From positions 124,001-188,000 of the forward strand of contig BMSM01000009.1 in the NCBI GenBank assembly GCA_014649155.1: DNA of 64,000 bases, in the 5' to 3' direction. The stretch comes from Streptomyces griseoviridis (GTDB lineage Bacteria > Actinomycetota > Actinomycetes > Streptomycetales > Streptomycetaceae). Every line of letters starts with the position of its first letter. The stretch's first letter is position 1. The translations under genes were made by a program, and so were the position numbers. The notes below the pieces were generated by a model. That model was not told the DNA's origin. It worked only from the letters and a program-made list of their open reading frames with translations, and ran no database searches. Below are positions 42,276 through 51,249 of the stretch, one piece after another.

Positions 42276-42947
42276 ATGCTGAACAAGTACGCGCGTGCAT
42301 TCTTCACGCGTGTCCTCACACCGTTCGCCGCGTTTCTCATCCGCCGCGGGGTCAGCCCCGACACGGTCACGCTGATCGGGACCGCGGGCGTGGTCGCGGG
42401 GGCGCTGGTCTTCTACCCCAGGGGCGAGTTCTTCTGGGGCACGGTGGTGATCACCCTCTTCGTCTTCTCCGACCTGGTCGACGGCAACATGGCCCGCCAG
42501 CTCGGCCGCTCCAGCCGCTGGGGCGCCTTCCTGGACTCCACCCTGGACCGGGTCGCCGACGGAGCGATCTTCGGCGGCTTCGCCCTCTGGTACGCGGGCA
42601 GCGGGAACGACAACGTGCTGTGCGCGGTGTCGATCTTCTGCCTGGCCAGCGGTCAGGTGGTGTCGTACACCAAGGCGCGCGGCGAGTCGATCGGCCTGCC
42701 CGTCGCCGTCAACGGCCTGGTCGAGCGCGCCGAGCGGCTGGTCGTCTCACTGGTCGCGGCCGGCTTCGCGGGGCTGCACAAGTTCGGCGTACCGGGCATC
42801 CAGTACCTGCTGCCCGTCGCCCTGTGGATCGTCGCCGTCGGCAGCCTGGTCACGCTCGTCCAGCGCGTCGTCACGGTCCGCCGGGAGTCCGCCGAGGCGG
42901 AGGCCGCGGCCGACCGGGAGGCCCGGGGGAGCGAGGCGGCCAAGTGA
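42276..42947 (+). CDS. pgsA: Phosphatidylinositol phosphate synthase (CDP-alcohol phosphatidyltransferase)
   Basis: 223 residues. The family signature is complete: DLVDGNMARQLG then GAFLDSTLDR, giving the four metal-binding Asp. About six helices are predicted. It joins CDP-diacylglycerol to inositol phosphate, the first step to phosphatidylinositol in actinobacteria. ATG 42276 is chosen because GGGAAGG precedes it. An in-frame ATG at 42219 overlaps a -10-like TACGAT (42215-42220) and is unlikely to be transcribed. Its stop overlaps the acyltransferase start (GTGA). Confidence 0.9.
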   Translation: MLNKYARAFFTRVLTPFAAFLIRRGVSPDTVTLIGTAGVVAGALVFYPRGEFFWGTVVITLFVFSDLVDGNMARQLGRSSRWGAFLDSTLDRVADGAIFGGFALWYAGSGNDNVLCAVSIFCLASGQVVSYTKARGESIGLPVAVNGLVERAERLVVSLVAAGFAGLHKFGVPGIQYLLPVALWIVAVGSLVTLVQRVVTVRRESAEAEAAADREARGSEAAK

Positions 42948-43849
42948 GCGCCCGGGAACGGCTGGCCGACGCGCTCTACGGCGCCGGCTGGAGCACCGTG
43001 AAGAAGCTGCCCGAGCCGGTCGCGGCACGCCTCGGCCGCACCGTCGCGGACCTCGCCTGGAAGCGGCGCGGCGAGGGCGTGCTGCGGCTGGAGCGCAACC
43101 TCGCGCGCGTGGTGCCGGGCGCGAGCCCCGAGCGGCTCGCCGCGCTCTCCCGCGCGGGAATGCGGTCCTACCTGCGGTACTGGATGGAGTCGTTCCGGCT
43201 GCCCGCGTGGAGCCCGGAGCGGATCGCCGACGGCGTCGACGTCGAGGACCTGCACCACCTCACCGCGGGCCTGGACGCGGGCAAGGGCGTCATCCTCGCC
43301 CTGCCGCACCTCGCCAACTGGGACCTCGCCGGCGCCTGGGTCACCACCCGCCTCGGCATCCCCTTCACGACGGTCGCCGAACGTCTGAAGCCGGAGAGCC
43401 TCTACGACCGTTTCGTCGCCTACCGCGAGGGCCTCGGCATGGAGGTGCTGCCGCACACCGGCGGCACCGCCTTCGGCGCGCTCGCCCGGCGGCTGCGCGC
43501 GGGCGGCCTGGTCTGCCTGGTCGCCGACCGCGACCTGTCCGCCTCCGGCATCGAGGTCGACTTCTTCGGCGAGCCGGCCCGAATGCCCGGCGGCCCGGCG
43601 CTGCTCGCCCAGCAGACCGGGGCAGCGCTGCTGCCGGCCACCCTCTGGTTCGACGACTCGCCCGTGATGCGGGGCCGGGTCCATCCGCCCGTCGCGGTCC
43701 CCGGGTCAGGCAACCGGCGCGAGAAGGCGTCTGTCATGACACAGGCGCTGGCCGACGCCTTCGCCACCGGAATCGCCGAGCACCCGGAGGACTGGCACAT
43801 GCTGCAGCGCTTGTGGCTCGCCGACCTGGACCCACCGAAGGGGCCGTGA
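42944..43849 (+). CDS. patA: Phosphatidylinositol mannoside acyltransferase
   Basis: 301 residues from GTG 42944. The lysophospholipid acyltransferase (LpxL/HtrB) type is shown by the catalytic ALPHLANWDLAG (the H-x4-D motif) and VADRDLSASGIEVDFFGEPA. In mycobacteria PatA acylates the mannose of PIM1 or PIM2 at the cytoplasmic face. Its place between pgsA and the PimA-like gene, both coupled by overlapping codons, supports the same role. The end of its stop codon is shared with the next ATG. Confidence 0.88.
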   Translation: MSARERLADALYGAGWSTVKKLPEPVAARLGRTVADLAWKRRGEGVLRLERNLARVVPGASPERLAALSRAGMRSYLRYWMESFRLPAWSPERIADGVDVEDLHHLTAGLDAGKGVILALPHLANWDLAGAWVTTRLGIPFTTVAERLKPESLYDRFVAYREGLGMEVLPHTGGTAFGALARRLRAGGLVCLVADRDLSASGIEVDFFGEPARMPGGPALLAQQTGAALLPATLWFDDSPVMRGRVHPPVAVPGSGNRREKASVMTQALADAFATGIAEHPEDWHMLQRLWLADLDPPKGP

Positions 43850-45039
43850 TGAGGATCGGCATCGTCTGCCCCTACTCCTGGGACGTGCCGGGCGGCGTCC
43901 AGTTCCACATCCGCGACCTCGCCGAGTACTTCCTCCGGCTCGGCCACGAGGTGTCCGTGCTCGCCCCCGCCGACGACGACACCCCGCTGCCGCCGTACGT
44001 GGTCTCCGCGGGCCGCGCGGTGCCGGTGCCGTACAACGGCTCGGTGGCCCGGCTGAACTTCGGCTTCCTCAGCGCCGCCCGGGTACGGCGGTGGCTGCAC
44101 GACGGCTCCTTCGACGTCATCCACATCCACGAGCCGACCTCGCCGTCGCTGGGCCTGCTGGCCTGCTGGGCGGCGCAGGGCCCGATCGTGGCGACCTTCC
44201 ACACCTCCAACCCGCGCTCCCGCGCGATGATCGCCGCGTACTCCATCCTCCAGGCGGCCCTGGAGAAGATCAGCGCCCGGATCGCCGTCAGCGAGTACGC
44301 CCGCCGCACCCTGGTCGAGCACCTCGGCGGCGACGCGGTGGTCATCCCCAACGGCGTCGACGTCGACTTCTTCGCCAAGGCCGCGCCGCGCCCCGAGTGG
44401 CAGGGCGACACCATCGGCTTCGTCGGCCGCATCGACGAGCCCCGCAAGGGCCTGCCGGTGCTGATGAAGGCCCTGCCCAGAATCCTCGCCGCCCGCCCGC
44501 GGACCCGGCTGCTGGTCGCCGGCCGCGGCGACGAGGAGGAGGCGGTCGCCTCGCTCCCCGCCGACCTGCGCTCCCGGGTGGAGTTCCTCGGCATGGTCAG
44601 CGACGAGGACAAGGCCCGCTTCCTGCGCAGCGTCGACCTGTACGTCGCTCCCAACACCGGCGGCGAGAGCTTCGGCATCATCCTCGTCGAGGCCATGTCG
44701 GCGGGCGCGCCCGTGCTCGCCTCCGACCTCGACGCCTTCGCCCAGGTGCTGGACCGGGGCGCGGCCGGTGAGCTGTTCCCCAACGAGGACGCCGAGGCGC
44801 TCGCCGGGGCGGCCGTACGGCTCCTGGAGGACCCGGCCCGCCGCGCGGAGCTGCGGGAGCGGGGCAGCGCGCACGTACGGCGCTTCGACTGGTCGACGGT
44901 CGGCGCGGACATCCTGTCCGTCTACGAGACGGTGACGGCGGGCGCGGCGGCGGTGGCGGCGGACGAACGGGCCACGGGGCTGCGGGCGCGGTTCGGGCTG
45001 GCCCGGGACCCGGCCGACGGGCCCCGGGCGCCCCGGTAG
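43849..45039 (+). CDS. pimA: Phosphatidylinositol alpha-mannosyltransferase
   Basis: 396 residues of GT-B fold (family GT4). The N-terminal PYSWDVPGGVQFHIRDLAEYF is diagnostic of PimA, where the Gly-Gly loop binds GDP-mannose. FHTSNPRS follows, and the C-terminal donor site is GESFGIILVEAMSAGAPVLAS with the E-x7-E motif. It adds the first mannose to phosphatidylinositol. The start is ATG 43849 in TGATG with the patA stop. The C-terminal 30 residues are Ala/Gly-rich and probably flexible. Confidence 0.9.
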   Translation: MRIGIVCPYSWDVPGGVQFHIRDLAEYFLRLGHEVSVLAPADDDTPLPPYVVSAGRAVPVPYNGSVARLNFGFLSAARVRRWLHDGSFDVIHIHEPTSPSLGLLACWAAQGPIVATFHTSNPRSRAMIAAYSILQAALEKISARIAVSEYARRTLVEHLGGDAVVIPNGVDVDFFAKAAPRPEWQGDTIGFVGRIDEPRKGLPVLMKALPRILAARPRTRLLVAGRGDEEEAVASLPADLRSRVEFLGMVSDEDKARFLRSVDLYVAPNTGGESFGIILVEAMSAGAPVLASDLDAFAQVLDRGAAGELFPNEDAEALAGAAVRLLEDPARRAELRERGSAHVRRFDWSTVGADILSVYETVTAGAAAVAADERATGLRARFGLARDPADGPRAPR

Positions 45040-45050
45040 CCTTGCCGCCC

Positions 45051-45590
45051 GTGACCGCTACCCTCATCTGGATCCTCGTCGCCCTCGTCCTGATCGGCGT
45101 CTACCTGAGCTGGACGGCGGGACGCCTGGACCGGCTGCACGCCCGGATCGACGCCGCCCGCGCCGCGCTCGACGCCCAGTTGCTGCGCCGCGCCTCCGTG
45201 GCGCAGGAACTGGCCACCTCGGGCGTCCTGGACCCGGCCGCCTCCATCGTCCTGTACGAGGCGGCGCACGCCGCCCGGCAGGCCGAGGAGGAGCAGCGGG
45301 AGGTCGCCGAGAGCGAACTGAGCCAGGCCCTGCGGGCCGTGTTCGGCGACGCGCACCAGGTGACGGCCCTGCGCGAGGCGCCCGGCGGCGAGGAGGCGGC
45401 CGGCGAGCTGACCGAGGCGGTCCGCCGGGTACCGATGGCCCGCCGCTTCCACAACGACGCGGTGGGCGCCGCCCGCCGGCTCCGCGAGCACCGCAAGGTC
45501 CGCTGGTTCCGGCTGGCCGGCCACGCCCCCTTCCCGCTGGCCTTCGAGATGGACGACGAACCGCCGGCGGCCCTCGTCGACCGCGGTTAG
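45051..45590 (+). CDS. Membrane-anchored helical protein, LemA-like N-terminus
   Basis: 179 residues from GTG 45051; TTG 45042 is also open. One N-terminal helix (LIWILVALVLIGVYLSW) is followed by RLDRLHARIDAARAALDAQLLRRASVAQEL. That stretch is reminiscent of the LemA core, in which a membrane anchor leads into long antiparallel helices. A -10-like TAGCCT at 45038-45043 lies just before the start, so it may have its own leaderless promoter. The rest is helical and charged. In mycobacteria the gene after pimA is different, as far as I recall. Confidence 0.65.
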   Translation: MTATLIWILVALVLIGVYLSWTAGRLDRLHARIDAARAALDAQLLRRASVAQELATSGVLDPAASIVLYEAAHAARQAEEEQREVAESELSQALRAVFGDAHQVTALREAPGGEEAAGELTEAVRRVPMARRFHNDAVGAARRLREHRKVRWFRLAGHAPFPLAFEMDDEPPAALVDRG

Positions 45591-45754
45591 CCGGGGCCGG
45601 GCGCGCGGGGCGCGGTGGGTGTGGCGCGGCGCGCGGGGCGGGGGCGCGGGGCGCGAAAACGATCCACCGGCTCCTCATTGGCCCTTGCTGTGGCCTGCTC
45701 CGTTCACGTTTCCTCAGTGCTGCCGACATCCTCTTTTCTTCCAGTGAGGTACCC

Positions 45755-46666
45755 GTGTCCAGCACGCTCCCCGACAACCAGGCCCCCGAGACCGGCACCG
45801 CCCGCGTGAAGCGCGGCATGGCCGAACAGCTCAAGGGCGGCGTGATCATGGACGTCGTCACGCCCGAGCAGGCGAAGATCGCCGAGGACGCGGGCGCCGT
45901 CGCCGTCATGGCCCTGGAGCGCGTCCCGGCCGACATCCGCAAGGACGGCGGTGTGGCCCGGATGTCCGACCCGGACATGATCGAGGGCATCATCGAGGCG
46001 GTCTCCATCCCCGTGATGGCCAAGTCCCGCATCGGCCACTTCGTCGAGGCCCAGGTGCTCCAGGCCCTCGGCGTCGACTACATCGACGAGTCCGAGGTCC
46101 TCACCCCGGCCGACGAGGTCAACCACTCCGACAAGTGGGCCTTCACCACCCCGTTCGTCTGCGGCGCCACCAACCTCGGCGAGGCCCTGCGCCGCATCGC
46201 CGAGGGCGCCGCGATGATCCGCTCCAAGGGCGAGGCCGGCACCGGCAACGTCGTCGAGGCCGTCCGCCACCTGCGCCAGATCAAGAACGAGATCGCCCGC
46301 CTGCGCGGCTGCGACAACCACGAGCTGTACGCCGCCGCCAAGGAACTGCGCGCCCCCTACGAACTGGTCGCGGAGGTCGCCGAACTCGGCAGGCTCCCGG
46401 TCGTCCTCTTCTCGGCCGGCGGCGTCGCCACCCCGGCCGACGCGGCCCTGATGCGCCAGCTCGGCGCCGAGGGCGTCTTCGTCGGCTCCGGCATCTTCAA
46501 GTCCGGCGACCCCGCCAAGCGCGCCGCCGCCATCGTCAAGGCGACCACCTTCTACGACGACCCCAAGGTCATCGCGGACGCCTCCCGCGACCTCGGCGAG
46601 GCCATGGTGGGCATCAACTGCGACACGCTCCCCGAGGCCGAGCGCTACGCCAACCGCGGCTGGTGA
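45755..46666 (+). CDS. pdxS: Pyridoxal 5'-phosphate synthase lyase subunit
   Basis: 303 residues from GTG 45755. It is among the most conserved proteins in the window: RVKRGMAEQLKGGVIMDVVT, MALERVPADIRKDGGVARMSDP, VMAKSRIGHFVEAQ and GIFKSGDPAKRAAAIV are all typical. The PdxS dodecamer condenses ribose 5-phosphate, glyceraldehyde 3-phosphate and ammonia into PLP with lysines in DVVT and MAKSRIG. Ammonia is delivered by PdxT, encoded five bases downstream. The 160 bases upstream are extremely G-rich and show no clear promoter. Confidence 0.97.
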   Translation: MSSTLPDNQAPETGTARVKRGMAEQLKGGVIMDVVTPEQAKIAEDAGAVAVMALERVPADIRKDGGVARMSDPDMIEGIIEAVSIPVMAKSRIGHFVEAQVLQALGVDYIDESEVLTPADEVNHSDKWAFTTPFVCGATNLGEALRRIAEGAAMIRSKGEAGTGNVVEAVRHLRQIKNEIARLRGCDNHELYAAAKELRAPYELVAEVAELGRLPVVLFSAGGVATPADAALMRQLGAEGVFVGSGIFKSGDPAKRAAAIVKATTFYDDPKVIADASRDLGEAMVGINCDTLPEAERYANRGW

Positions 46667-46670
46667 TCGC

Positions 46671-47276
46671 ATGCCTTCCCCGGTGATCGGCGTCCTGGCC
46701 CTCCAGGGCGACGTCCGGGAGCACCTCGTCGCCCTGGCCGCGGCCGACGCCGTGGCCAGGCCGGTGCGGCGCCCCGGCGCACTCGACGGCGTCGACGGCC
46801 TCGTCATCCCCGGCGGCGAGTCCACCACCATCTCCAAACTGGCCGTCCTCTTCGGGATGATGGAACCGCTGCGCGCCCGCGTGCGCGCCGGCCTGCCCGT
46901 CTACGGCACCTGCGCCGGCCTGATCATGCTCGCCGACAAGATCCTCGACCCGCGCTCCGGCCAGGAGACGATCGGCGGCATCGACATGATCGTGCGCCGC
47001 AACGCCTTCGGCCGGCAGAACGAGTCCTTCGAAGCGGCGGTCGACATCGAGGGCGTCGAGGGCGATCCTGTGGAGGGCGTCTTCATCCGCGCCCCCTGGG
47101 TGGAGTCCGTCGGCGCCGGCACCGAGGTGCTCGCCGAGCACGAGGGCCACATCGTCGCCGTCCGCCAGGGCAACGCGCTGGCGACCTCGTTCCACCCGGA
47201 GCTGACCGGCGACCACCGCGTGCACCGGCTGTTCACCGACATGGTGCGCGCCCGGGGCGCGGCGGACTCCTTGTAG
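46671..47276 (+). CDS. pdxT: Pyridoxal 5'-phosphate synthase glutaminase subunit
   Basis: 201 residues. Class I glutamine amidotransferase of the PdxT type: GVLALQGDVREH, IPGGESTTISKL, nucleophilic Cys in VYGTCAGLIMLA, and the catalytic His/Glu in SFHPELTGDHRVH. It releases ammonia from glutamine for PdxS. The two are co-transcribed. A -10-like TAGGAT at 47274-47279 overlaps its stop and could serve the next gene. Confidence 0.96.
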   Translation: MPSPVIGVLALQGDVREHLVALAAADAVARPVRRPGALDGVDGLVIPGGESTTISKLAVLFGMMEPLRARVRAGLPVYGTCAGLIMLADKILDPRSGQETIGGIDMIVRRNAFGRQNESFEAAVDIEGVEGDPVEGVFIRAPWVESVGAGTEVLAEHEGHIVAVRQGNALATSFHPELTGDHRVHRLFTDMVRARGAADSL

Positions 47277-47325
47277 GATCTCTGGGGTTCGTTCAGTAGA
47301 TGGGTTACGCGAAGGAGACAGGCAG

Positions 47326-48078
47326 ATGTCCGGCCACTCTAAATGGGCCACGACGAAGCACAAGAAGGCCGTCATCGATGCCAAGCGCGGCAAGCTCTTC
47401 GCGAAGCTGATCAAGAACATCGAGGTCGCGGCCCGGATGGGCGGCGCCGACATCGACGGCAACCCGACGCTGTACGACGCCATCCAGAAGGCCAAGAAGC
47501 AGTCGGTACCCAACAAGAACATCGACTCCGCGGTCAAGCGCGGCGCGGGCCTGGAGGCCGGCGGCGCCGACTACGAGACGATCATGTACGAGGGTTACGG
47601 GCCGAACGGCGTCGCGGTCCTCATCGAGTGCCTCACCGACAACCGCAACCGCGCCGCGTCCGACGTGCGCGTCGCCATGACCCGCAACGGCGGTTCCATG
47701 GCCGACCCCGGATCGGTGTCGTACCTGTTCAACCGCAAGGGCGTGGTCATCGTCCCCAAGGGCGAGCTGACCGAGGACGACGTCCTCGGCGCCGTCCTGG
47801 ACGCGGGCGCCGAGGAGGTCAACGACCTCGGTGAGACCTTCGAGGTCCTCAGCGAGGCCACCGACCTGGTCGCGGTCCGCACCGCCCTGCAGGACGCCGG
47901 CATCGACTACGAGTCGGCGGACGCCAACTTCGTCCCGACCATGCAGATCGAGCTGGACGAGGAGGGCGCGCGCAAGATCTTCAAGCTGATCGACGCCCTG
48001 GAGGACAGCGACGACGTGCAGAACGTCTTCGCCAACTTCGACGTCAGCGACGAGGTCATGGAGAAGGTCGACGCGTAA
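47326..48078 (+). CDS. YebC/PmpR family protein
   Basis: 250 residues, a typical YebC: MSGHSKWATTKHKKAVIDAKRGK at the N-terminus, then YEGYGPNGVAVLIECLTDNRNR and the C-terminal DVQNVFANFDVSDE. Members were annotated as DNA-binding regulators. Recent work ascribes to them a role in relieving ribosome stalling on proline stretches. Its place before ruvC is a widespread bacterial arrangement. ATG 47326 has GAAGGAGA upstream. Confidence 0.94.
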   Translation: MSGHSKWATTKHKKAVIDAKRGKLFAKLIKNIEVAARMGGADIDGNPTLYDAIQKAKKQSVPNKNIDSAVKRGAGLEAGGADYETIMYEGYGPNGVAVLIECLTDNRNRAASDVRVAMTRNGGSMADPGSVSYLFNRKGVVIVPKGELTEDDVLGAVLDAGAEEVNDLGETFEVLSEATDLVAVRTALQDAGIDYESADANFVPTMQIELDEEGARKIFKLIDALEDSDDVQNVFANFDVSDEVMEKVDA

Positions 48079-48094
48079 CACGCGCACGGGCTCG

Positions 48095-48133
48095 GGCGGG
48101 CCGACGGGACACACCCCGTCGGCCCGCCGCTTT
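48095..48133 (+). terminator. Terminator between yebC and ruvC
   Basis: GGCGGGCCGACGGG (48095-48108) pairs exactly with CCCGTCGGCCCGCC (48115-48128) around ACACAC, and GCTTT follows. It should separate the yebC transcript from ruvCAB. Confidence 0.85.
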
Positions 48134-48186
48134 GTCAGTGGCACCCGATAGCCTGCACAAACAGGTGATCGAGGGGAGGGAGCGGC

Positions 48187-48735
48187 GTGCGCGTACTGGG
48201 GGTCGACCCGGGGCTGACCCGTTGCGGGGTCGGTGTCGTCGAGGGCGTCGCGGGCCGCCCGCTCACCATGATCGGCGTCGGCGTCGTCCGCACCCCGGCC
48301 GACGCCGACCTCGGCCACCGTCTCGTCGCCGTCGAGCAGGGCATCGAGCAGTGGCTCGACGAGCACCGCCCGCAGTACGTCGCGGTCGAGCGCGTCTTCA
48401 GCCAGCACAACGTACGGACCGTGATGGGCACGGCCCAGGCCAGCGCCGTCGCCATCCTCTGCGCCTCCCGGCGCGGCATCCCCGTCGCCCTGCACACCCC
48501 CAGCGAGGTCAAGGCCGCCGTCACCGGCTCAGGACGCGCCGACAAGGCCCAGGTCGGCGCCATGGTGACCCGGCTGCTGCGGCTCGCCGCGCCCCCGAAG
48601 CCCGCCGACGCCGCCGACGCCCTCGCCCTCGCCATCTGCCACATCTGGCGCGCCCCCGCGCAGAACCGGCTCCAGCAGGCCGTCGCCCAGCACACCGCCC
48701 AGACCCCCCGAGCCGTGAAAGGCCGCCTCACATGA
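48187..48735 (+). CDS. ruvC: Holliday junction endodeoxyribonuclease RuvC
   Basis: 182 residues from GTG 48187 with GGGAGGGAG upstream. Catalytic residues are in VLGVDPGLTRCG (Asp7), AVERVF (Glu), and DAADALALAICH (two Asp). It cuts four-way junctions symmetrically in the RuvABC resolvasome. The stop overlaps the ruvA start (ATGA). Confidence 0.96.
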   Translation: MRVLGVDPGLTRCGVGVVEGVAGRPLTMIGVGVVRTPADADLGHRLVAVEQGIEQWLDEHRPQYVAVERVFSQHNVRTVMGTAQASAVAILCASRRGIPVALHTPSEVKAAVTGSGRADKAQVGAMVTRLLRLAAPPKPADAADALALAICHIWRAPAQNRLQQAVAQHTAQTPRAVKGRLT

Positions 48736-49337
48736 TCGCCTTCGTCAGCGGCACGGTCGCCGCGCTCGCCCCGGACACCGCGGTGGTGGAGGTCGGCGGC
48801 GTCGGCATGGCCGTCCAGTGCACACCGGACACGCTCTCCTCGCTCCGCGTCGGACAGCCGGCGAAGCTCGCCACCTCCCTGGTGGTCCGCGAGGACTCCC
48901 TCACCCTGTACGGCTTCGCCGACGACGACGAGCGCCAGGTCTTCGAGCTGCTCCAGACCGCCAGCGGCGTCGGCCCGCGCCTCGCCCAGGCCATGCTCGC
49001 CGTGCACCGCCCGGACGCCCTGCGCCGGGCCGTCGCCACCGGGGACGAGAAGGCCCTCACCGCCGTCCCCGGCATCGGCAAGAAGGGCGCCCAGAAGCTC
49101 CTGCTCGAACTGAAGGACCGCCTCGGCGCCCCGGTCGGCGCCCCCGCCGTCGGCGCCCCGGTCTCCGCCGGCTGGCGCGACCAGCTGCACGCCGCCCTCA
49201 TCGGCCTCGGGTACGCCACCCGGGAGGCCGACGAGGCCGTCACGGCCGTCGCCCCGCAGGCCGAGGCCGCCGGGGGCACGCCCCAGGTGGGCCAGCTCCT
49301 CAAGGCCGCCCTGCAGACGCTGAACCGCGCCCGGTAG
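48732..49337 (+). CDS. ruvA: Holliday junction DNA helicase subunit RuvA
   Basis: 201 residues. The three RuvA domains are visible: an N-terminal OB-fold (MIAFVSGTVAALAPDTAVVE), two helix-hairpin-helix units (LLQTASGVGPRLAQAML and LTAVPGIGKKGAQKLLLEL), and a C-terminal domain that regulates RuvB (WRDQLHAALIGLGYATREAD). It binds the junction as a tetramer and loads RuvB. Confidence 0.96.
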   Translation: MIAFVSGTVAALAPDTAVVEVGGVGMAVQCTPDTLSSLRVGQPAKLATSLVVREDSLTLYGFADDDERQVFELLQTASGVGPRLAQAMLAVHRPDALRRAVATGDEKALTAVPGIGKKGAQKLLLELKDRLGAPVGAPAVGAPVSAGWRDQLHAALIGLGYATREADEAVTAVAPQAEAAGGTPQVGQLLKAALQTLNRAR

Positions 49338-49391
49338 CCGTAGAGCCGCAGAGCCGTAGCCCCCCGTAGCCAGAACCGAGGCAGATCACGC

Positions 49392-50471
49392 ATGAACTGG
49401 GACGACACGACCGCCGACGACGCCGGCCCGGGCGCGGAGCGGCTGGTGGGCTCCGTCGCCGACCGCGAGGACCAGGCCGTCGAGGCCGCCCTGCGCCCCA
49501 AGGACCTGGACGAGTTCATCGGCCAGGAGAAGGTCCGCGAGCAGCTCGACCTCGTGCTGCGCGCCGCCCGCGCCCGCGGCGCCACCGCCGACCACGTCCT
49601 GCTCTCCGGCGCCCCCGGCCTCGGCAAGACCACCCTGTCCATGATCATCGCGGCCGAGATGGAGGCCCCGATCCGGATCACCTCCGGGCCCGCCATCCAG
49701 CACGCCGGCGACCTCGCCGCGATCCTCTCCTCCCTCCAGGAGGGCGAGGTCCTCTTCCTCGACGAGATCCACCGCATGTCCCGGCCCGCCGAGGAGATGC
49801 TGTACATGGCGATGGAGGACTTCCGCGTCGACGTCATCGTCGGCAAGGGCCCCGGCGCCACCGCCATCCCCCTGGAGCTGCCGCCGTTCACCCTGGTCGG
49901 CGCCACCACCCGGGCCGGTCTGCTGCCGCCCCCGCTGCGCGACCGCTTCGGGTTCACCGCCCACATGGAGTTCTACGAACCGGCCGAGCTGCAGCGCGTC
50001 ATCCACCGCTCCGCGCAGCTGCTCGACGTCGAGATCGCCGCCGACGGTGCCGCCGAGATCGCCGGCCGCTCCCGCGGCACCCCCCGCATCGCCAACCGGC
50101 TGCTGCGCCGGGTGCGCGACTACGCCCAGGTGAAGGCCGACGGAGTGATCACACGGGAGATCGCCGCGGCGGCCCTCGCCGTCTACGAGGTCGACGGCCG
50201 GGGCCTGGACCGCCTCGACCGGGCCGTCCTTCAGGCCCTGCTCAAGCTGTTCGGCGGCGGTCCCGTCGGGCTGTCGACGCTGGCGGTGGCGGTGGGGGAG
50301 GAGCGGGAGACCGTCGAGGAGGTGGCCGAGCCCTTCCTGGTCCGCGAGGGCCTGCTCGCCCGGACGCCGCGTGGCCGGATCGCCACCCCCGCCGCCTGGG
50401 CGCACCTCGGTCTCACCCCGCCCGGCGCGGGCGCCGCGGGAAACGGACAAGGGGACCTGTTCGGGGCCTGA
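49392..50471 (+). CDS. ruvB: Holliday junction DNA helicase motor RuvB
   Basis: 359 residues. AAA+ motor with Walker A LSGAPGLGKTTLS, Walker B VLFLDEIHRMSR, sensor 1 LVGATTRAGLL and arginine finger region PPPLRDRFGF, and a C-terminal winged helix (VGLSTLAVAVGEERETVEEV). It drives branch migration. It follows ruvA by 54 bases and ends the ruv operon. Confidence 0.97.
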   Translation: MNWDDTTADDAGPGAERLVGSVADREDQAVEAALRPKDLDEFIGQEKVREQLDLVLRAARARGATADHVLLSGAPGLGKTTLSMIIAAEMEAPIRITSGPAIQHAGDLAAILSSLQEGEVLFLDEIHRMSRPAEEMLYMAMEDFRVDVIVGKGPGATAIPLELPPFTLVGATTRAGLLPPPLRDRFGFTAHMEFYEPAELQRVIHRSAQLLDVEIAADGAAEIAGRSRGTPRIANRLLRRVRDYAQVKADGVITREIAAAALAVYEVDGRGLDRLDRAVLQALLKLFGGGPVGLSTLAVAVGEERETVEEVAEPFLVREGLLARTPRGRIATPAAWAHLGLTPPGAGAAGNGQGDLFGA

Positions 50472-50529
50472 GCCGCCCCGGACGGCGAGCGCACTGGCCC
50501 GCGGGGGAACCCCGGTGCCATCCTGTGCG

Positions 50530-50559
50530 TTGTTCCCTGCGCGCGGACTCGCTTAGACT
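50530..50559 (+). promoter_or_regulatory. Promoter of the yajC-secDF-apt operon
   Basis: TTGTTC (50530-50535), an 18-base spacer, then TAGACT (50554-50559). This is a good match to the vegetative Streptomyces consensus, 88 bases before yajC. The leader contains a GCCGCC/GGCGGC hairpin. Confidence 0.6.
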
Positions 50560-50646
50560 CCGCCGATGCCGCCCTTGTCGGCGGCGCGTCACACCCCCAA
50601 CCATCAGGCCGCTCACAGCGCGGTCGTGTGAAGGAAGTACCGACCC

Positions 50647-51120
50647 GTGAGTCTCGTGACCCTCCTCCCGTTCATCGTGCTCATCGGGGCCATGTTCCTG
50701 ATGACCCGGTCGGCGAAGAAGAAGCAGCAGCAGGCCGCCGACATGCGGAACCAGATGCAGCCCGGTTCCGGTGTCCGCACCATCGGGGGCATGTACGCCA
50801 CGGTCAAGGAGGTCAACGAGGACACGGTCCTCCTGGACGCCGGCCCCGGCGTCGACCTCCTCTTCGCCAAGAACTCGATCGGTGCCGTCCTGACCGACGA
50901 CGAGTACAACCGCATCGTCCACGGCATCGAGCACGACCTGAAGTCCGACGCCGACCTGGTCCCGGACGACGCCTCCTCCCTCACCGAGTCCGAGGCCACC
51001 GACGCCGTCCCCGCCGACGACAGGATCGACCTCGGCAAGAAGGACGCGGACGACGAGCCCGCCGCGGCGAAGACGGACGAGCGGCCGAAGAAGTCCGAGG
51101 ACGACTCCGAGGCGAAGTAG
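50647..51120 (+). CDS. yajC: Preprotein translocase subunit YajC
   Basis: 157 residues from GTG 50647 with GAAGGAAG upstream. One N-terminal helix (LVTLLPFIVLIGAMFLMTR) and the YajC core (SAKKKQQQAADMRNQMQPGS, VRTIGGMYATVKEV). The acidic C-terminal tail of about 50 residues, rich in Asp, Ala and Lys, is an actinobacterial extension. It associates with SecDF at the translocon; the operon order supports this. Confidence 0.94.
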   Translation: MSLVTLLPFIVLIGAMFLMTRSAKKKQQQAADMRNQMQPGSGVRTIGGMYATVKEVNEDTVLLDAGPGVDLLFAKNSIGAVLTDDEYNRIVHGIEHDLKSDADLVPDDASSLTESEATDAVPADDRIDLGKKDADDEPAAAKTDERPKKSEDDSEAK

Positions 51121-51249
51121 CCGTGCCCCGGGGCGCGCGGGACGTCCCCGCGCGCCCTTGGACATGCGCGGTTCCCACGGGATTCCGACACCATGTCATG
51201 GCCGTCGGCGCACCGGTGCGCGAGACGGCCCGAGAGGGAGTACGAGAAG